A DNA stretch of 64,000 nucleotides from an uncultured bacterium (GCA_938036315.1 CALHPK010000009.1:18236-82235), one strand, 5' to 3'; shown: positions 17,239 through 26,580, counted from the stretch's first letter. Notes: generated by a model not told the origin, from the sequence alone. Numbers and translations are program-made.

Positions 17239-19122
17239 ATGGATTTCATACCTGTTAATTTGAAAATAGGGGAGTTTTTAGTTTTGTCTGCATTGCTTTT
17301 ATCATTGCTCGGATTCTCGCTTTCGGTTTACTACAACAGACAACTACATATCTATCCTCAAAGATTATGTGACACTACACTGCTGAACAGAATTGAGGGA
17401 ATCATTTCCTTGGTTCTGTTTTTTGCCTGCCTTACGATGATTATGTCACTTGTCAAGGGGGATTATTACATACGATTTGTGGCAAAACATTCAAATTCAC
17501 AGGTACCGCTGATTTTTAGGATATCTGCCCTGTGGGGTGGTCAGGAGGGGTCTATACTTTTTTGGAGTTTTCTGATGTCTCTGATAATCTTTGCATCCGG
17601 TAAGAAGCCCCCTATTGCGCATCTTATCACATTCTTCACTTTAGGTTTCTTTGTTTTTCTCAGTACCTTTGTATCTAAAGCTTTTGAGTTTATGTATCCA
17701 TTCCCAACTGAAGGGAGAGAGATGAACCCACTTCTTCAGCATTTTGGTATGGCTCTTCACCCTGTCTTTCTTTATATTGGTCTGACAAGCACCGTTGTAC
17801 CTTTTGCACTGTACACAGGCAAGATATTAAGTGGGGAGTGGAATTATAATTTCTTTTACAGAAAGTGGGCTTTGTTCAGTTGGAGTTTTCTGACAGGTGG
17901 AATAGTAATCGGGGGTTGGTGGGCGTATGCTGAACTTGGCTGGGGTGGATACTGGGCATGGGATCCTGTTGAGAATGCATCTTTTCTACCTTGGCTCACA
18001 CTTACCGCCTTCCTCCACTCAGCTATGTTCGAAACAAAGTTCAGAACTCTAAAGCTTTTTAACTTCGCTCTTATTTCTCTAACCTATCTTTTGGCAATGA
18101 TCGGCACATTTCTTGTAAGAAGCGGACTTTTCATTTCTGTCCACTCTTTCGTTCAAAATCCAGAGCTGGGTATAGCTTTTATCGTTTTCATCTTTGCAAT
18201 CGTTGCATTCGTCATTTATATACCTATTGTGTACAGTGAAAAATTCAAAGCTAATCTCTCAGTGAAATCTCTATTTTCAAGAGAGTTTTTTATTCTCGTC
18301 GGAGTTGTCTTGCTTCTTTCGATGTGGGGAACAGTTTTTATAGGAACTATATTCCCTGTCATTTATGAATCATTCACAGGTGAGAAAATATCATTTGGTA
18401 AGCCTTTTTTCAATAAACCATTTGCTTTCCTCTCTCTACTTTTGATTTTATCAATGAATATTGGACAGCATATACCCTGGGGAAAAGCTACGCACACTTT
18501 GAAATTTTTTTTGATCCCAGGGTTGCTCTGTTCAGCAGTAGGCATTACATCCTTTATTCTTTCCGGTAAAAACCTTGGAATAGCTATATCACTAACCTTA
18601 ATATCACTAGGTATATTTTCAATAATATCTGAATGGATAAAATATGGAGTAAAAATCGGAAGATTTTTCCCAATTGTGGCACACCTTGGCTTCTTCATTA
18701 TGGCAATCGGAATCACTTTCTCTCAAATCTCTTACAAGGAGGGAGAGTTTTTTCTCTCAATAGGAGAGGAGATCAAGTTCTCAGGTTACTCTATAAAGCT
18801 ACGCGAAATAGTCCAAATAAACGGTCCAAATTGGATAAGCATAAGAGCTAATTTTGAAGTAAGAGAAGGTAGCAACAGTAATTCTTACTTTCAGGTTCAT
18901 TCTGAAAAAAGGTTTTACTTCACATGGGAGGAACCAACTACCGAAGCAGGAATAAAGTGGGGATTCCTCAAAGACTTTTACATAGTGTTCGTAAAGTTGG
19001 AAAGGGAAACCGGGAAATTATATATTAAGGTGTGGGAGAATCCAGGTGTATCTTTGATATGGATAGGCTCTGCGCTGATGTTTTTTGCTGGTATAGGTAA
19101 TTTCATAAGGAAGAGAAAATAA
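17239..19122 (+). CDS. ccmF: Cytochrome c haem lyase subunit CcmF
   Basis: CcmF belongs to the haem-handling proteins that attach haem to apocytochrome c in the periplasm (System I). This 627-residue polytopic membrane protein has about fourteen hydrophobic segments. The WWD haem-binding signature lies at residues 227-252 with GWGGYWAWDPVENASFLPW. LWGGQEGSILFW near residue 98 and the conserved HP at LHPVFLYIG are further family marks. A periplasmic beta domain precedes the last helix. Length fits CcmF rather than the shorter CcsA of System II. No ccmA-E or ccmH is nearby. It converges with trxB. Confidence 0.93.
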   Translation: MDFIPVNLKIGEFLVLSALLLSLLGFSLSVYYNRQLHIYPQRLCDTTLLNRIEGIISLVLFFACLTMIMSLVKGDYYIRFVAKHSNSQVPLIFRISALWGGQEGSILFWSFLMSLIIFASGKKPPIAHLITFFTLGFFVFLSTFVSKAFEFMYPFPTEGREMNPLLQHFGMALHPVFLYIGLTSTVVPFALYTGKILSGEWNYNFFYRKWALFSWSFLTGGIVIGGWWAYAELGWGGYWAWDPVENASFLPWLTLTAFLHSAMFETKFRTLKLFNFALISLTYLLAMIGTFLVRSGLFISVHSFVQNPELGIAFIVFIFAIVAFVIYIPIVYSEKFKANLSVKSLFSREFFILVGVVLLLSMWGTVFIGTIFPVIYESFTGEKISFGKPFFNKPFAFLSLLLILSMNIGQHIPWGKATHTLKFFLIPGLLCSAVGITSFILSGKNLGIAISLTLISLGIFSIISEWIKYGVKIGRFFPIVAHLGFFIMAIGITFSQISYKEGEFFLSIGEEIKFSGYSIKLREIVQINGPNWISIRANFEVREGSNSNSYFQVHSEKRFYFTWEEPTTEAGIKWGFLKDFYIVFVKLERETGKLYIKVWENPGVSLIWIGSALMFFAGIGNFIRKRK

Positions 19123-19177
19123 GCCCAAGGAGCGGGTTCAGGATGCTACAACCTGGTAAGAATATAACTTGTGGTAT

Positions 19178-19225
19178 AGATCCAGTCGACAATTCTAAGT
19201 AAGATTCAGTCGATCAATCCTAAGT
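19178..19225. repeat. Imperfect 24-bp tandem duplication spanning the trxB stop
   Basis: Bases 19178-19200 and 19202-19225 match except for two substitutions and one indel. Both carry AGAT-CAGTCGA and AAT-CTAAGT. The second copy contains the end of trxB (stop codon complement at 19206-19208); the first is an older or noncoding copy beyond it. Confidence 0.75.
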
Positions 19226-20165
19226 TTTCCAGAAATCTTTGAGCATCTAAAGCGGCCATGCAACCAGATCCGGCAGCTGTTATTGCCTGTCTATATTTTG
19301 GGTCTTGAACATCTCCGGCAGCGAAGATCCCTTGAACAGAAGTTTCTGTCGATTTGTCTTTGCATATTATATATCCAGCTTCATTCATCTGAACTTTGCC
19401 CTTCAGAAAATCTGTGTTAGGCTTGTGACCTATTGCTATAAATACCCCATCTACCCTGAGCTCTTTCTTTTCCCCTGACTCAACATCTTTTGTTATTAAT
19501 CCTTCTACTCTACCCTTTTGGGCATCGACTATATCTTCGACTACTGAATTCCACACGAAAGATATCTTAGGATTTTTAAATGCTCTCTCTTGCATTATTT
19601 TTGATGCCCTGAGCTTGTTTCTTCGGTGGACTATGATAACTTCTGAGGCAAATTTTGTAAGGAACAGAGCTTCCTCTATGGCCGAATCCCCTCCCCCAAT
19701 GACAGCTACTCTCTTATTTTTGAAAAATGCTCCGTCACAAGTCGCACATGTTGAAACTCCCCTGCCCAAAAGTTTTCTTTCCGATTCAAGTCCCAGAAGT
19801 TTTGAACTTGCTCCTGTCGCTATTATTACAGTCCAAGATAAGAATTCCTTCCCTGAATCAGTTTTCACCTTGAAGGGGATCTTCTCCGCTGGTACCCCCA
19901 CTTCAATGTCTACAACACTTTCGTATATAATTTCTGCTCCGAATTTTTCTGCTTGTTTTTTCATAAGCTCCATAAGATCTGGTCCCATCACTCCGTTGGG
20001 GAATCCCGGAAAATTTTCAACCTCTGTTGTGAGCATAAGCTGACCTCCTGGCTGAATCCCCGCTATTATCAATGGTTTGAGAAGAGCCCTTGCAGCATAT
20101 ATTCCAGCAGTGTACCCCGCAGGACCTGAACCTACTATTACTACATTCTTTACCTCATCGTGCAT
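19206..20165 (-). CDS. trxB: Thioredoxin-disulfide reductase
   Basis: This FAD flavoenzyme reduces thioredoxin with NADPH. It has 319 residues. The FAD motif GSGPAGYTAGIYAAR begins at residue 12, the redox pair is C140/C143 in CATCDGAFF, the NADPH motif is GGGDSAIEEA, and the C-terminal FAD motif is GIFAAGDVQDPKYRQ. Low-potential thioredoxin reductases share this plan. It diverges from the Ig-type surface protein gene with only 27 bp between start codons, so the two promoters must abut or overlap. Confidence 0.96.
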   Translation of the reverse strand: MHDEVKNVVIVGSGPAGYTAGIYAARALLKPLIIAGIQPGGQLMLTTEVENFPGFPNGVMGPDLMELMKKQAEKFGAEIIYESVVDIEVGVPAEKIPFKVKTDSGKEFLSWTVIIATGASSKLLGLESERKLLGRGVSTCATCDGAFFKNKRVAVIGGGDSAIEEALFLTKFASEVIIVHRRNKLRASKIMQERAFKNPKISFVWNSVVEDIVDAQKGRVEGLITKDVESGEKKELRVDGVFIAIGHKPNTDFLKGKVQMNEAGYIICKDKSTETSVQGIFAAGDVQDPKYRQAITAAGSGCMAALDAQRFLENLGLID

Positions 20166-20181
20166 AAAATATACTTAAACT

Positions 20182-20187
20182 TATAAT
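20182..20187 (+). promoter_or_regulatory. Candidate -10 box, leaderless start
   Basis: TATAAT lies five bases before the ATG at 20193. A start about six bases downstream of the box would put the first transcribed base at the A of ATG. The 27-bp spacer leaves no room for a Shine-Dalgarno; a -35 would lie inside trxB. Confidence 0.5.
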
Positions 20188-20192
20188 TATAT

Positions 20193-22550
20193 ATGAAGAA
20201 TTTGAAAAATTCAATAAAATTTAATCCGATAAATCTCATTTTGATTTTCTTCTCAACTGCAATTATGTCTTTTTCTTCTGCCCAAAGTGCTAGTATAATG
20301 GTGGTGGAGTTCCAAAATATCCAAGATTTCGACGAAAGAAAATATTTTGATCTTGGATATTACCAAGAAATAAAGGCTTTCAAGCTCGATGGTTATTATG
20401 ATAACACTTATGGATACGGAAGATATATTTTCTGTATCAATGGAAACTATATGTACACGGATTGTCCATTTGGGATTGTGGATATTGGTCCAGCCGGGTT
20501 CTCACATCCTGCAAGAGTAATAGTTCCTATCAATCTTATCTCTCAAGCTATACTCAGATATAACCGAGAGGTTGATTTCTCGATACCAATCTCTTCCGTT
20601 CTCGAAATACTCCCAGAGATAAAAACAGTAGTGGATAATCTATATCATAAAGCTATTTTCACCACAAAGATGGTTAGTATCTCCCTATATTATGATTTCC
20701 CTGAGAATGAGGTCAAGTTCATTCAGAAAAATAGCTGCTTTGAGAAATTTCCTCATATATTTTTAGCAGATATAAAAACTGAAATATCTTCTTTTTTCGG
20801 CAAAGATGTATTCCTGACCGTGAGATTCTCAATCCCTTTGACTATAGATTTTCTAAGTTGGATCCCTGATACAAGATACATAGAAGGTGAAATTCCGATC
20901 AAAAGAGGTACATTGTACCCTGTTTTTGGTGTATGTGACACAAACATAAATGTGTACTATGTATCTGAAATCAATTTAAGAGGTAAACCTGGCATATATT
21001 CTGAGATTATTGCAAAGAAGCAAACCGAAGAAGAAGTAAGAAATTTTGAGGAGAGGTTCAAAAAAGTCCTTTCATATGTTATCTATAACTACCTTTCTAA
21101 TTTTGATTTTAGACCTGTAGCTTTTGTCCTCTTTCCAGAACCACTTGCAGATATAAAGAAAATCTACCCTGCTAAGATAACTACTTCAGATGGAATAATC
21201 CTGGATGCTATAGCTTGTGAATTCGATAACAAAGGAATCGGTCTTTCCGATAATCCAAGGCTGTACATAGTTGGTTCTCCTAATCTTATTTCTAACTCAG
21301 AGTTTATTGAATTGAAAGTTGCAGGAGATGATCAAACCCAACAGATATCTTTCTCTTTGGATGGGGGAGTTTGGAGCGAATGGATAAGAAAAGGAAACGA
21401 TGAACTATATTCCCTTCAGGTGTCCAACCTTCTTACTGGACCTCACCAATTAAGAATTATAGGAAGAAATATATTTGGAAATGTAAATGAATCCCCATAT
21501 AAATTGGACTTTTACATTGATAGAACACCACCAAACGTAAAATTTGATGTACCTCAGTTTTCAAACAAATTGAAGATAGATCTTGAAGGGGAAGATGATT
21601 CAGGTTTAGAAATTTTTGCTGATATTGTTGTACGTGATGAGAAAGGTAAAGTAGTATTCAAGACACAAAAAAGATTTCTACATCAGGCTCAAATTCTTGA
21701 GGAGAATATAAATGAGGGGAGATTTGAAGTTGTCTTAAGATTTTCAGATCTTGCTGGAAATACTTCGGAATTTTTCAAAAGGTGGATGGTTATAGATAAA
21801 ACACCTCCTCAAATTGTTCCGGTTCAGCTTCCTGAACGAAAGATGAAAAAGACCGATGTGAAGATAGTTATCAAAATGAAGGATAATTTCTTTTCTTCAG
21901 GAATAGTAGATTACTATATAGCGGAAGCTCTGTCAGAAGGTAGGATGATCTGCTTTTCACAATTCGGTGAAAACCACTCAAAGATGATAAATGAGCCCTA
22001 TGGAGAGATAGATATAAGAAGTCTTGAACCGAATAAATGGTATCATATGTGCTTCAGGGGACGAGATTTAGCAGGTAACGTTAGTCCGATTTTTGAGACT
22101 GATTTTTTTATTGATACTACCCCTCCAAAGGTGACTGTTGTTTCATTTCCACCGAGAATAACATCTGAAAGAAATGTTCTAATTTCCTTTGAGGTTTCTG
22201 ACAATATATCTTCTCCTGATAAAATTGGGATTTTTTGGGAATTGAACCCGTTAGCTGGTGAGCGGAGATCTTTTTTCAAGGGGAACCTTGTAAATGTGAT
22301 GGTCTCTGGTCTGCCGGATGGATTGTATAGGTTTTCAGTTTACGCAGTAGACGAAGCTGGGAATATGAGTAGAGCTGAAGAAGTTGAATTTGTGGTCAGT
22401 ACTGTTTTGAAAAAGTTGGGAATTGGGGGGGGAAAGCTTCTTTCTTGCCAATCTTCAAGTTTTATCTCTCAGATCAACATCATATTATTAATTGCTGTTG
22501 TCTTTCTCTTCTATCTGATAAAGGCAAAGGGTAAGTCGAGGAATATATAA
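20193..22550 (+). CDS. Exported Ig-like protein with C-terminal membrane anchor
   Basis: I do not recognise the 785-residue protein as a named family. Residues 1-33 form a signal peptide ending in AQSA. The N-terminal half has no clear domain. From about residue 365 there are three Ig-like segments separated by DRTPPNVKF, DKTPPQIVP and DTTPPKVTV, the same hinge as in the giant surface protein at the left of the window. Residues about 752-776 form a transmembrane helix followed by a basic tail, so the protein is probably exported and held in a membrane. A run of eight G at 22425-22432 lies just before that helix. The stop codon ends the first unit of a 13-bp duplication. Confidence 0.85.
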   Translation: MKNLKNSIKFNPINLILIFFSTAIMSFSSAQSASIMVVEFQNIQDFDERKYFDLGYYQEIKAFKLDGYYDNTYGYGRYIFCINGNYMYTDCPFGIVDIGPAGFSHPARVIVPINLISQAILRYNREVDFSIPISSVLEILPEIKTVVDNLYHKAIFTTKMVSISLYYDFPENEVKFIQKNSCFEKFPHIFLADIKTEISSFFGKDVFLTVRFSIPLTIDFLSWIPDTRYIEGEIPIKRGTLYPVFGVCDTNINVYYVSEINLRGKPGIYSEIIAKKQTEEEVRNFEERFKKVLSYVIYNYLSNFDFRPVAFVLFPEPLADIKKIYPAKITTSDGIILDAIACEFDNKGIGLSDNPRLYIVGSPNLISNSEFIELKVAGDDQTQQISFSLDGGVWSEWIRKGNDELYSLQVSNLLTGPHQLRIIGRNIFGNVNESPYKLDFYIDRTPPNVKFDVPQFSNKLKIDLEGEDDSGLEIFADIVVRDEKGKVVFKTQKRFLHQAQILEENINEGRFEVVLRFSDLAGNTSEFFKRWMVIDKTPPQIVPVQLPERKMKKTDVKIVIKMKDNFFSSGIVDYYIAEALSEGRMICFSQFGENHSKMINEPYGEIDIRSLEPNKWYHMCFRGRDLAGNVSPIFETDFFIDTTPPKVTVVSFPPRITSERNVLISFEVSDNISSPDKIGIFWELNPLAGERRSFFKGNLVNVMVSGLPDGLYRFSVYAVDEAGNMSRAEEVEFVVSTVLKKLGIGGGKLLSCQSSSFISQINIILLIAVVFLFYLIKAKGKSRNI
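22425..22432 (+). repeat. Homopolymeric G8 tract in a surface protein gene
   Basis: Eight consecutive G bases encode part of IGGGK immediately upstream of the C-terminal membrane anchor. Loss or gain of one G gives an early stop in either case, before any transmembrane helix is made. Confidence 0.9.
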
Positions 22551-22563
22551 GAGGAATATATAA
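22538..22563. repeat. 13-bp perfect tandem duplication ending at a stop codon
   Basis: GAGGAATATATAA at 22538-22550 is repeated at once at 22551-22563. The last three bases of the first copy are the stop codon of the upstream gene. Confidence 0.92.
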
Positions 22564-22638
22564 AAGGAAAATCTCTCATTTTTACACTTTTTTGCAAAAA
22601 TGCATTATACTATTATATACGGGGTATGTATAAAATAA

Positions 22639-23547
22639 ATGAATGTAGTTATGGTATCAAAAGGGACAATCAATCGGGAGCTAATACAGAGAATAAAGGA
22701 GGCAATACCCCCTCTACCACATATTATCAAGAATATCGTTAATTTCACCTATTATGAAGAAGTATCGGTAGATAAGCTGGCAGAAGAGATAACAAAGGAA
22801 CCAGAGCTAGCGGGTGAGATCTTGAAGTTCATAAATTCTAATGTATTTTCACTGGTTAGAGTTAATTCGCTTCAACATGCCATAGTTGTTCTTGGAACTT
22901 ACAATATCGCCAGGATATCTATTGCGTTTTGGGTGAAAAAGTTGATGGGAGAAAAGATTCTAGAGGGTTATCTTCAGAGGAAAAATGAACTTGCAATCCA
23001 ATCATTTGTGGGAGCTTATGCCACAAAAAGGTTATGCAGTCTGATAGCTCCAGCTCTGGAATATACCGCTTTTACAGCTTCAGCTTTAAGAAACGTAGGG
23101 AAGATGATTTCCGATTCTTATGTGTTCCTGACCAGAAAAGATATAGTGTCAGAAATGTTTAAGGGAAAATCGCTTGTAGAAGCTGAAGAAAGCATATTCG
23201 GAATCTCATTCCCAGAGATAAACTATATTGTTGCTGAATCTTGGGGGCTAGGGGATGAGCTCAGAATTCCCATAAGGTACTTCAAAAGACCTGAAACGCT
23301 CCCTCCAGATGTTTCTGCCGATATCAAACTTATAACCTACGCCGTACATCTTGGGGACATTGTAGCGCAGATGTCAGGAATAGGAGCAAGCTTTGACAAC
23401 ATTATAGATAGATTTTCAAGAAACACTTTCATCGTCCTCAAGATAGATGAAACAACAATCGAAAATCTACTAGCAGAACTTTGCGCAAGAGCAGATCTAA
23501 TACTTAGTGAGTTTTTCGGAGCTGAATTGAAAGAGATTGGAAAGTAA
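22639..23547 (+). CDS. HDOD domain protein
   Basis: The 302-residue protein is an HDOD domain, related to HD phosphohydrolases but usually lacking metal ligands and acting in signalling. The pattern LPPLPHIIKNIVNF...LAEEITKEPELAGEILKFIN spans residues about 25-75. It is followed by the helix SLQHAIVVLGTYNIARISI typical of the family. No receiver, GGDEF or EAL domain is fused. Partners are not indicated by context. TATAAA lies four bases before the ATG. A nearby ATG at 22648 is an alternative start. Confidence 0.87.
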   Translation: MNVVMVSKGTINRELIQRIKEAIPPLPHIIKNIVNFTYYEEVSVDKLAEEITKEPELAGEILKFINSNVFSLVRVNSLQHAIVVLGTYNIARISIAFWVKKLMGEKILEGYLQRKNELAIQSFVGAYATKRLCSLIAPALEYTAFTASALRNVGKMISDSYVFLTRKDIVSEMFKGKSLVEAEESIFGISFPEINYIVAESWGLGDELRIPIRYFKRPETLPPDVSADIKLITYAVHLGDIVAQMSGIGASFDNIIDRFSRNTFIVLKIDETTIENLLAELCARADLILSEFFGAELKEIGK

Positions 23548-23778
23548 AATACATTAGTGAAGATATCTAGGATATCATACTTTAAGACTCTAAGCTCCTC
23601 TTGAGATAAGAAAACTTTAATCTAAGATCTGATAGAGAAACTCTTCAATACAATTTTGAACAAGAGAAATTTCTATCAGTAAAGAATAAATATATTCTAA
23701 AGCGTATATATACACCGCAAGGGCTTAGAAGAAATGAATTTTTATCTTATGTAAGTTTACGTATGATAATTACATAAT

Positions 23779-24870
23779 ATGCTGTGCCTTGGAACTCTTT
23801 CAGGAACTTCTATGAACGCCAAAGAATTTATTTTGTGCGAAATAAAAGGAGAAAAAATTATACCGCTTGATTACCTATCTGAAAAATTTGACGAAGCAGA
23901 TAAGTTGAGAGAAATTGTGCTCAGGGTATCAGCTATTGATCTTGAAACAATAGCACTTCTTCACGATATTGTTGGAATGTCATTTGCCAGATCGCTCAAA
24001 AAATTTTTGAAGAGAGTCGGCAATAAACCAAAAGTTATAGGATTCCACGGACAAACTATATTTCATAAAGAGATAAAAACACCCAATGAGAAGATGACAG
24101 GAGTAAAAGCTATAACTTTGCAGATAGGAGAAGTATCTTTTTTATCAGCGGTCGCTAAAGTACCGGTTATTTATGACTTTAGAAAGAGTGATATATCTGC
24201 AGGTGGAAGGGGAGCTCCACTTTCCCCCCTTATTCACTACGTACTTTTCAAAAATGTATCTAAAAAAACCTGTGTTTTGAATCTCGGAGGTATAGCAAAT
24301 ATATCTCTGCTAGATAGCGATTTCAGAAAAGTGAGAGGAGAAGATGTCGGTCCAGCTAATGCCATTTTAGATTTTGTGTCAAGGAAAAAGCTCGGAGCGG
24401 ATTACGATAAAGATGGATTTTTTGCAAGTCAAGGCAAAGTAATTTCGGGCATATCCCAAGAAATGTTTAATTTTTTCAAGGAAACAAAAAGTAAGACATT
24501 AGGCATCGAGGTCGAAAAAGCTAAATCGATGATCGAAAAATATCTGGATCATTACAGAGCAGAAGATATATTAAGGACCCTATTGGAAGTTTCCGTAAGT
24601 CTTATATCTGAGAGGATAAAGAAAGCTAAGGCGGACGTAGTTATAATTTGTGGCGGAGGAGCAAGAAACAAATTTATGTTGAAAAGATTGAGCGAAGAAA
24701 TAAAGTGTCCCCTTTACACATCCGAAGAATTCGGAATAGCTCCAGAATATATCGAACCGATTCTTTTCGCTTACCTTGCTTATCTCAGAATAAACGGCAA
24801 AAAAATAGATATGAGGAATATAACTGGTTCAAGTTTCCCATACCTTCCTGGGAAAATATGTGAGATTTGA
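23779..24870 (+). CDS. anmK: Anhydro-N-acetylmuramic acid kinase
   Basis: AnmK opens and phosphorylates anhydroMurNAc released during cell-wall turnover, giving MurNAc-6-phosphate for recycling. The 363 residues match the family. Seen motifs are GFHGQTIFH, the GGRGAPLSPLIHY stretch, NLGGIANIS, EDVGPANAI (Asp is the likely catalytic base) and ICGGGARNKFMLKRL. The usual N-terminal phosphate loop SGTSxDGxD reads SGTSMNAKEF, losing the acidic residues, which is unusual. The start ATG at 23779 lacks a Shine-Dalgarno. An amidase at 11.2 kb acts on the same polymer. Confidence 0.9.
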   Translation: MLCLGTLSGTSMNAKEFILCEIKGEKIIPLDYLSEKFDEADKLREIVLRVSAIDLETIALLHDIVGMSFARSLKKFLKRVGNKPKVIGFHGQTIFHKEIKTPNEKMTGVKAITLQIGEVSFLSAVAKVPVIYDFRKSDISAGGRGAPLSPLIHYVLFKNVSKKTCVLNLGGIANISLLDSDFRKVRGEDVGPANAILDFVSRKKLGADYDKDGFFASQGKVISGISQEMFNFFKETKSKTLGIEVEKAKSMIEKYLDHYRAEDILRTLLEVSVSLISERIKKAKADVVIICGGGARNKFMLKRLSEEIKCPLYTSEEFGIAPEYIEPILFAYLAYLRINGKKIDMRNITGSSFPYLPGKICEI

Positions 24871-25016
24871 TTTTTATCTGATCTTTTAGCTCAGTCTCAA
24901 TTTATCTTTTTGATTCAATCGATGACTATCTTCTGATTTAATTGATCACTCAGGTAAATCGTCGATTTTAGGATTTTACATTGTCACTCAAAAGGATTCC
25001 TAAAATTAAAGGGTTG

Positions 25017-25934
25017 ATGATAAAAATATTTATAGGTGAGAATTCCGGGTTCTGTTTCGGCGTAAAAAGAGCAATAGATAAAGCAGAAGAAATTGCTAAA
25101 CATAGCAAAGTCGCAACGCTGGGATATGTAATTCATAATCCTCAGGCAATTGAAAGACTGAAAAGAAAAGGAGTTCAAATTATAGAAGATCCAAATAATT
25201 TCCGTTCTACCGATTTGAATGGGACAGAGCTTGTTATAAGAACTCATGGAGTTAGGAAAGAGATGTATGAACAATTGAAAAGGAGTGGGCTGAAATTTTT
25301 TGATGCAACCTGCCCATTTGTTATAAGATCGCAGAGAATTGTTGAGAAATTCTCCAGTTTAGGATACAGTGTCGTGATTTTCGGAGATCCAAATCATCCT
25401 GAAGTTGTTGGCGTTGTTTCATTTTCAAAAAGTAAAAATATATTTGTCGTACGTAAACCAGAGGAAGTCGATAATATTCCATTTACGAGAAAAGTTATAG
25501 TTGTCTCCCAGACAACACAGAAATTAGATGATTTTACTGAGGTTGTCAAGAAAGTTCTTCAGAAGGCTTTTGAAGTTAGAGTTTTCAACACAGTCTGTGA
25601 AGTTACCGTTGAGGCACAAAGGGAGGCAAAAGAAATCGCCGAGCTCTCAGACGTGGTTATGGTTGTCGGAGGAAAAATGAGTTCAAATACAGATAAACTT
25701 TATAAGGTCTGCAAAGATTTAGTTAAATCCTATAAAATTGAAACAGCTGATGAAATTCAACAAGAGTGGATCCAGAAAGCAGAGAAAATAGGAATAGTTG
25801 CAGGAACTTCAACCCCTGATTTCATTATAAAAGATGTAATCAGAAAGATAGAGGAAATAAAAAGAGATTCTGCTGAGATTATAAGAATCGGTAGGAAGAA
25901 CAGATTTTCAGCCGAACACTTCGAGTGGGAGTAA
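25017..25934 (+). CDS. ispH: 4-hydroxy-3-methylbut-2-enyl diphosphate reductase
   Basis: IspH carries out the last step of the MEP pathway, reducing HMBPP to IPP and DMAPP with a [4Fe-4S] cluster. With the ATG at 25017 the protein has 305 residues and begins MIKIFIGENSGFCFGVKRA, the family start. The cluster cysteines are C13, C99 (DATCPFV) and C194 (NTVCEVT). A TTG at 24981 would add twelve untypical residues. IspG, the preceding enzyme, is encoded at 45.4 kb. Confidence 0.95.
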   Translation: MIKIFIGENSGFCFGVKRAIDKAEEIAKHSKVATLGYVIHNPQAIERLKRKGVQIIEDPNNFRSTDLNGTELVIRTHGVRKEMYEQLKRSGLKFFDATCPFVIRSQRIVEKFSSLGYSVVIFGDPNHPEVVGVVSFSKSKNIFVVRKPEEVDNIPFTRKVIVVSQTTQKLDDFTEVVKKVLQKAFEVRVFNTVCEVTVEAQREAKEIAELSDVVMVVGGKMSSNTDKLYKVCKDLVKSYKIETADEIQQEWIQKAEKIGIVAGTSTPDFIIKDVIRKIEEIKRDSAEIIRIGRKNRFSAEHFEWE

Positions 25935-26150
25935 TAAATAATTCTGTCTGGAAGTAATAGCTTATCTTGGTTCGCTATTTAAGATTGAATTTTCATCATT
26001 TTGTGATTGAATGTTTATGGTTCTTGATCTCCCAATTTTTGCACTACACTTACTGAAATGGATAATTAATTTCCAAAGTTAAATAGAAACCTTAAAATTT
26101 GTCCAGTTTCATAAATTTATTTACTTTTTAATTAATTTTGATAAAAAATA

Positions 26151-26159
26151 AAAGGAGGT
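26151..26159 (+). promoter_or_regulatory. Strong Shine-Dalgarno before the HMA protein
   Basis: AAAGGAGGT lies seven bases before the ATG at 26167. Such a strong site is rare here; the same core precedes the lipoprotein genes at 29076 and 62773. Confidence 0.75.
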
Positions 26160-26166
26160 ATAGGTT

Positions 26167-26496
26167 ATGAGAAGATTAGGAACATTAATTGGGATTATGT
26201 TTTTGCTTTTCATCGGTCTGCCAGGTTACGTTCTTCATTCTTCTCCTCTTTTTGTCATATCACAATCGCAAGCACAAGAAGGGGTTGAGGAAAAGGTAAT
26301 AAAGGTTGATGGTATGACCTGTAGAAAATGTGAAAAAGCTGTAGAGAAAGAGGTAAAGAAGGTATCTGGTGTTATAGAGGTCAAAGCAGATCACAAATCT
26401 GGAACTTGCAAAGTCAAAGTCAAAGCTGGAACAAACTTAGAGGATATCAAAAAAGCTATAGAAAAAGCTGGATACAAGCCAGTGGGAGAGAGTTGA
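26167..26496 (+). CDS. Exported heavy-metal-associated (HMA) domain protein
   Basis: This 109-residue protein has a signal peptide (hydrophobic about 7-24, cleavage likely after SQAQA near 37). One HMA domain follows with metal motif GMTCRKC, C52 and C55. The fold is that of copper chaperones and MerP, but here it is periplasmic, so a MerP-like role or delivery of metal to an exporter is possible. The metal is unknown. It has a strong Shine-Dalgarno and its own terminator, so it is probably a highly expressed single gene. Confidence 0.88.
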   Translation: MRRLGTLIGIMFLLFIGLPGYVLHSSPLFVISQSQAQEGVEEKVIKVDGMTCRKCEKAVEKEVKKVSGVIEVKADHKSGTCKVKVKAGTNLEDIKKAIEKAGYKPVGES

Positions 26497-26514
26497 TAGT
26501 TGCTCAGCATATAA

Positions 26515-26554
26515 GGGGGAGGACTTTTCCTATAGAGTCTTCCCCCTCTCTTTT
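26515..26554 (+). terminator. Rho-independent terminator after the HMA gene
   Basis: An 11-bp stem, GGGGGAGGACT (26515-26525) with AGTCTTCCCCC (26536-26546), has one G-U pair and a ten-base loop. It is followed by TCTCTTTT. It is the best terminator in the window. Confidence 0.88.
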
Positions 26555-26580
26555 ATGTAGAAAAACATCTCAATTGTTTT

